Part shown: positions 14,696 to 18,169 of the stretch, piece after piece
Layout: every line of letters begins with the position of its first letter
Position numbering within the stretch: the stretch's first letter is position 1
Source of the DNA: Actinobacillus sp.
GTDB lineage: Bacteria; Pseudomonadota; Gammaproteobacteria; Enterobacterales; Pasteurellaceae
Direction of reading: 5' to 3'
NCBI GenBank assembly: GCA_020026115.1
Contig: JAHHQY010000034.1
Coordinates: forward strand, 1-18,169
Length of the DNA stretch: 18,169 nucleotides
Notes under the pieces: model-generated
Seen by the model: the letters and a program-made list of their open reading frames with translations, nothing else
The model's database searches: none
Told to the model about the DNA's origin: nothing
Position numbers and translations under genes: made by a program

Positions 14696-15298
14696 ATGCA
14701 AAGCAGTCCTTTAATTGAACATTTAATTCGAAACTTACGGGTTTTGCCGGGTGTCGGTCCAAAATCAGCCCAACGTATGGCGTACTATCTTTTACAACGT
14801 AATCGTCGTGGTGCTTTGGATTTAGCACAAGCATTAACAGAAAGTATGCAAAAAATTGGGCATTGTCAGCAATGTCAAACCTTTACCGAAGAAGATGTTT
14901 GTAAATTATGCCGTAATCCTCGCCGTCAGCAATCTGGCTTACTTTGCATTGTCGAACAACCTTCGGATATTCAAGCCATTGAGCAAACAGGCCAATATGC
15001 GGGGCGTTATTTTGTCTTAATGGGGCATCTTTCACCTTTAGATGGGATTGGGCCAAAGGAAATTGGCTTGGATTTATTAAATCAGCGTTTACAGCAAGAA
15101 CATTTTAATGAAGTGATTTTAGCGACAAATCCGACTATTGAAGGCGATGCTACGGCAAATTACATTGCGCAACTTTGCCAGCAATATGATATTCCTGTTT
15201 CGCGCATCGCTCATGGTATTCCCGTCGGAGGTGAATTAGAAACCGTTGATGGTACAACGCTAAGCCACTCTCTTTTAGGTCGACGTAATCTGTTTTAA
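14696..15298 (+). CDS. recR: Recombination protein RecR
   Basis: This 200-residue protein works with RecO and RecF to load RecA at single-stranded gaps. I chose ATG 14696 because the product begins MQSSPLIEHLIRNLRVLPGV like E. coli RecR and has AGGAAA 8 bases upstream; the in-frame ATG at 14663 lies inside the preceding hairpin. The helix-hairpin-helix LPGVGPKSAQRMAYYLL is at about 18-34. The zinc finger has Cys57, Cys60, Cys69 and Cys72. The Toprim domain begins at about 82 with LLCIVEQPSDIQAIE and includes ATNPTIEGDATANYIA. The C-terminal stretch ISRIAHGIPVGGELETVDG-like (here VSRIAHGIPVGGELE) is typical. A terminator follows directly. Confidence 0.97.
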   Translation: MQSSPLIEHLIRNLRVLPGVGPKSAQRMAYYLLQRNRRGALDLAQALTESMQKIGHCQQCQTFTEEDVCKLCRNPRRQQSGLLCIVEQPSDIQAIEQTGQYAGRYFVLMGHLSPLDGIGPKEIGLDLLNQRLQQEHFNEVILATNPTIEGDATANYIAQLCQQYDIPVSRIAHGIPVGGELETVDGTTLSHSLLGRRNLF

Positions 15299-15304
15299 AT
15301 AAAC

Positions 15305-15337
15305 TATCGCATCACACTTTTGATGCGATATTTTTTT
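15305..15337 (+). terminator. recR terminator
   Basis: A perfect 10-base stem, TATCGCATCA with TGATGCGATA, has a 6-base loop and is followed by seven T (15331-15337). It ends at the stop codon of the convergent transporter gene. Confidence 0.9.
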
Positions 15338-16205
15338 ATAAAAATCTTTCTAAATAAAATAAAAATAAGATGGCAAGAACCCCAAAGATAATGCCTAATA
15401 AATTAATTTTATTCATTTTTTCTTTAAATGCGAAAGTTCCAATTAAAGTACCTGCAATAATCACCCCAATATTCATACTTGTAAAAACTAAGGTTGGATT
15501 GTCACTGAAATATTGATGAGCGCGAATATAAAATAAAATATTAAAGAAATTTAATGCACCTAAAGCTAAACCGCATACCGCGCTGGCTAATGTCCATTGC
15601 GTGCGTCTTATCACTAAATAGCTAAACATAAAACAACCGGCTAATAAAAAGGCGACAAACAAACTATTTGCAAAAGCGCCCCCCATTTTCGCAATTTGTT
15701 TAAATAAAATATCGCAAAGCCCGTAACCTAACCAAACTAAGGCTAAGAATAAATAGCTCTTCCCTCTGGCGCTTTGCTCATTTTGTGGTTTATACACTAA
15801 GCAAATTAACGCAATAAACGCAAAAATAACGCCGATAATATTGGCCATAGTGGCTTTTTGACCGAATAAAAAAAACGCCGCTAAAATCGGTAAAAATAAA
15901 GAAAGGCGTTGCGCTGCATCTGTTTTAGCAATACCTGCTAATTTAATCGCTTGATAGAAAATAATAAAAACGCTGGGTAATAAAATTCCTAAAGCAAAAA
16001 AGATGGGCATTTCTGGACTGGTTAATAAAAATTGATTGATGTCTAAGCCATTAAAGGTCGGTTTTAATAAGAGATAAGTTAAACTGCCTGCAAGCAAATA
16101 ATTAAAGGCAATGACTTGTGGAACAATAATCTGACGCCCCTTCGCTAATTTTAATAAGACAGAAACTAACACGCTAAACGTGATCGCTAAAAATAAATTC
16201 TCCAT
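15336..16205 (-). CDS. EamA/DMT superfamily transporter
   Basis: The 289-residue product is almost entirely hydrophobic, with about ten membrane segments arranged as two repeats of five (roughly 1-135 and 150-289), the pattern of drug/metabolite transporter (EamA) permeases. The second half ends with TLIGTFAFKEKMNKINLLGIIFGVLAILFL, resembling the usual EamA ending in which a conserved Glu-containing loop (here FKEKMN) precedes the last helix. The substrate cannot be inferred. AGGAAC precedes the ATG. It lies downstream of lldP, separated by a strong terminator, so it probably has its own promoter within 16206-16280, where I see no clear boxes. Confidence 0.82.
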   Translation of the reverse strand: MENLFLAITFSVLVSVLLKLAKGRQIIVPQVIAFNYLLAGSLTYLLLKPTFNGLDINQFLLTSPEMPIFFALGILLPSVFIIFYQAIKLAGIAKTDAAQRLSLFLPILAAFFLFGQKATMANIIGVIFAFIALICLVYKPQNEQSARGKSYLFLALVWLGYGLCDILFKQIAKMGGAFANSLFVAFLLAGCFMFSYLVIRRTQWTLASAVCGLALGALNFFNILFYIRAHQYFSDNPTLVFTSMNIGVIIAGTLIGTFAFKEKMNKINLLGIIFGVLAILFLFYLERFL

Positions 16206-16280
16206 TTGAAGTTCCTATTTAAGAATAAAAACAAAATATCTTAGCCCTTATTCTTGCTTTCTTCAACACTCCTTCTAGGT

Positions 16281-16317
16281 AAAAAAAAAGCTATGTTGTT
16301 GCCAACATAGCCTTTTT
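16281..16317 (-). terminator. lldP terminator
   Basis: A perfect 9-base stem, GCTATGTTG (16290-16298) with CAACATAGC (16303-16311), has a 4-base loop. On the - strand it is followed by nine T, and on + by CTTTTT, so it could work in both directions. Confidence 0.9.
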
Positions 16318-16339
16318 ATTCATTTTAGGGGTAAAAGGA

Positions 16340-17938
16340 TTAGTTTACATTAAAGAATAATGGAATAACGAAGAGTGCAACAAGGGCTGCGATAATTCCA
16401 TATACAACCATTGGGACGATAGTTTTCTTAATGATTGTACCTTCTTGGTTATCAATATTTAATACAGAGCTTACAGCAACGATATTGTTGATACAAACCA
16501 TGTTACCCATCGCACCACCAACTGATTGTAAAGCTAAGATTAATGCTGTAGATAAACCTGTCATTTCAGCGGTTGATAACTGTACGCTACCGAAAGTTAA
16601 GTTAGAAACTGTATTAGAACCTGAGAAGAATGAACCGATTGCACCTAAATAAGACGCGAATACTGTCCAATATTGTCCTGTTGCTTCCGCAAAACTTTTA
16701 CCGATGATTTTCACCATAGAACCGTCGCCACCAACTAACATTAATTTAACCATGATTAATGCGCCAACTAAGGCTAAGAATGGGTTACGGCTTTGACGTA
16801 AACTGTCTGCGAAGACACCTTTCGTTTGTTTTAAGCTTAATGCGAAGAATGGCGCTAAAATCACAACAGTTACGATAAATGGAATTAAAGCTGGTACATA
16901 AAGTAATTTATAGCTTGCATTGATTTGCGTTCCAAAAATGTGATTTAAGCTTAATACTAAACCTTCACTTACATCGAAATAACCTAAAGAACCAAGTTGT
17001 ACGCCAAACCAATGTGTCGCATTGTTTAACATCGCTTTAAATGGTAATTGTTGAATACGTGTAATAATTAAGATGAAGATTAACATTCCTGTTGGTAATA
17101 ATGCGCGTACTAAATCACCACGGCTTACTGCGCCTTGTAATTCTTCGCCATCTTGTTTTTCTAAGCCAATACCTTTATTCGCCGCGAATACAGAAACTAA
17201 TAAACCAACAGCACCACCCACTAACGCAGGGAATTCGTAGTTAACGAAAGCGATACCGATGTATGGAATCATACAAGCGAAAATGCTGATGTAAATGAAT
17301 GTTGCATTTTTACGGATTTGTTCCCAACTTACCACAAAACGTAATGCCATAACTGGAATGACTAACGCGGCGAAAGCGTGGATAATCGATGTGATTTGAC
17401 CGATTTCTAAAATTTCCGCTGTCGCTAAGTTTAATGGCGCGAAACCAAACCAAGTTGGTGTACCTACCGCACCAAAAGAAACAGGTACAGAGTTCATAAC
17501 TAAAGCTAACATCGCAACGCGTAATGCAGGGAAACCTAAACCAACAAGAATTGGTGCTGCGATTGCCGCAGGAGTACCGAAACCACTTGCGCCTTCAATC
17601 ATAAAGGCAAAAGCCCAACCGATAATCATTAATTGCGCAACTGGGTTTGGATTGATGTGTCCTAACCATTTACGCATGATGTTTGTTACGCCTGATACTT
17701 CAGAGAAACGGTTAAATAAAATTGCACCAAAAATTACTGTAATTGGTGTTTGTACAGCAATTAATGCAGAAGTAATATTCGCACTTACTGTAACGATGTC
17801 TGTTTGGAAATAAATTAATTGAATAATTAAAATTACTACCGCGATCCATGGCAAGGCCACATAAGAAGGCCAAGCTTTACGTTTTACCATTAAAAAAATC
17901 AGTAAAACGATAGGAAATATACTGAGGAAAAGTGCCAT
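16340..17938 (-). CDS. lldP: L-lactate permease
   Basis: This 532-residue protein of the LctP family (E. coli LldP: 551) imports L-lactate, and probably D-lactate and glycolate, with protons. It has twelve or more membrane segments. Conserved elements include IEGASGFGTPAAIAAPILVGLGFP near residues 114-137, NSVPVSFGAVGTPTWFG near 150-166, and GAIGSFFSGSNTVSNLTF followed by VQSVGGAMGNMVCINNIVA near the end. The ATG at 17938 has CGGAG upstream. It is a single-gene unit with a strong terminator; no lactate dehydrogenase (lldD, lutABC or dld) is in the window. The upstream region predicts CRP activation and ArcA repression. Confidence 0.95.
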   Translation of the reverse strand: MALFLSIFPIVLLIFLMVKRKAWPSYVALPWIAVVILIIQLIYFQTDIVTVSANITSALIAVQTPITVIFGAILFNRFSEVSGVTNIMRKWLGHINPNPVAQLMIIGWAFAFMIEGASGFGTPAAIAAPILVGLGFPALRVAMLALVMNSVPVSFGAVGTPTWFGFAPLNLATAEILEIGQITSIIHAFAALVIPVMALRFVVSWEQIRKNATFIYISIFACMIPYIGIAFVNYEFPALVGGAVGLLVSVFAANKGIGLEKQDGEELQGAVSRGDLVRALLPTGMLIFILIITRIQQLPFKAMLNNATHWFGVQLGSLGYFDVSEGLVLSLNHIFGTQINASYKLLYVPALIPFIVTVVILAPFFALSLKQTKGVFADSLRQSRNPFLALVGALIMVKLMLVGGDGSMVKIIGKSFAEATGQYWTVFASYLGAIGSFFSGSNTVSNLTFGSVQLSTAEMTGLSTALILALQSVGGAMGNMVCINNIVAVSSVLNIDNQEGTIIKKTIVPMVVYGIIAALVALFVIPLFFNVN

Positions 17939-17990
17939 AAATACTCCGTTAACACACTTATAAAAAATTACATAAAAAAATTAGGCGCTA

Positions 17991-18019
17991 ATTCTATTCA
18001 CTTTTGTAAGGTCTGTGTA
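17991..18019 (-). promoter_or_regulatory. Predicted lldP promoter
   Basis: On the - strand, TACACA (18019-18014) and TAGAAT (17996-17991) are separated by 17 bases, matching the consensus 4/6 and 5/6. Predicted start is near 17984, giving a leader of about 45 bases. The CRP site then centres at about -60, the class I position. Confidence 0.55.
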
Positions 18020-18031
18020 AATTAAATGTTA
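18017..18031 (+). promoter_or_regulatory. ArcA box upstream of lldP
   Basis: The sequence GTAAATTAAATGTTA matches the extended ArcA-P consensus GTTAATTAAATGTTA at 14 of 15 positions. It overlaps the predicted -35 of lldP, a repressing position. In E. coli the lldPRD operon is repressed by ArcA without oxygen. Confidence 0.6.
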
Positions 18032-18035
18032 AAAA

Positions 18036-18051
18036 TGTGACCTAACTCACA
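18036..18051. promoter_or_regulatory. CRP binding site upstream of lldP
   Basis: TGTGA-CCTAAC-TCACA is a perfect match to both half-sites of the CRP consensus, with A/T flanks. It lies immediately beside the ArcA box. Activation of a lactate permease by CRP is physiologically sensible. Confidence 0.8.
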
Positions 18052-18169
18052 AAAAAAAGTGATTTTTTTTGATTATTTAGCTTGTAGGTTGTATTTTCTT
18101 ACTTTTTAGCTAAAAAAAAAGAACAAAAAAAAGTGTCGTTTTTACATTTTATTTTCTTTTTTCGACACT
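18052..18169. other. AT-rich, palindrome-rich end of the lldP upstream region
   Basis: No gene is visible. The stretch holds an A8-GTGA-T8 inverted repeat just beside the CRP site, a perfect 14-base palindrome TTTTTAGCTAAAAA (18103-18116) followed by a run of A, and a 7-base inverted repeat AGTGTCG (18132-18138) with CGACACT (18163-18169) that reaches the window edge. These could be bending tracts, an operator or a neighbour's terminator. Confidence 0.5.

Noticed and set aside
18051..18085. FNR site near TTGAT in the lldP upstream region
   Set aside because: Only one half-site is present; the second ATCAA half is missing at the right spacing.

Overview
The window is a chromosomal housekeeping segment of a gamma-proteobacterium, most likely a member of the Pasteurellaceae (the Haemophilus/Pasteurella/Avibacterium group). 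The basis is AT-rich DNA, the rnfCDGE-nth order, a RnfC with alanine/lysine-rich C-terminal repeats, the accB-accC-yhdT-panF order, and proteins that align almost residue for residue with E. coli Nth, RecR, AccC, SecD and YbaB. I cannot name genus or species. I see no prophage, insertion sequence, CRISPR array, tRNA or rRNA. Coding density is about 93 percent.

Layout. Positions 1-3196 (+) hold the 3' part of an rnf (rsx) operon: the end of rnfC, then rnfD, rnfG, rnfE and nth, all overlapping or nearly touching, closed by a strong hairpin. Positions 3269-9704 (-) hold, in transcription order, yajC, secD and secF (Sec translocon accessory complex, with its own terminator), then slt (soluble lytic transglycosylase) and a wzz-type polysaccharide chain-length regulator. 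Positions 9835-13426 (-) hold accB, accC, yhdT and panF: the biotin carrier and biotin carboxylase subunits of acetyl-CoA carboxylase, a small membrane protein, and the sodium/pantothenate symporter, which supplies the coenzyme A precursor. Positions 13718-15298 (+) hold a small secreted protein of unknown function, then ybaB and recR. Positions 15336-17938 (-) hold a DMT/EamA-type transporter and lldP (L-lactate permease). The lldP upstream region carries a perfect-core CRP site and a near-perfect ArcA box, which together suggest control by carbon source and oxygen.

The most interesting signal is not a gene. A 10-base motif, TTTCGGYGCG (reverse complement CGCRCCGAAA), occurs eight times without mismatch: in four genes, in two terminator hairpins (one made of an inverted pair), and upstream of ybaB. 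A rough base-composition estimate expects about 0.03 copies. The canonical Haemophilus-type uptake signal AAGTGCGGT occurs once, and I found no copy of the Actinobacillus-type core ACAAGCGGT. The spacing (about one per 2.3 kb), the use of different reading frames, the excess in intergenic DNA and the inverted pair in a terminator are all properties of DNA uptake sequences. I propose it as a candidate undescribed uptake-signal dialect; a whole-genome count would decide.
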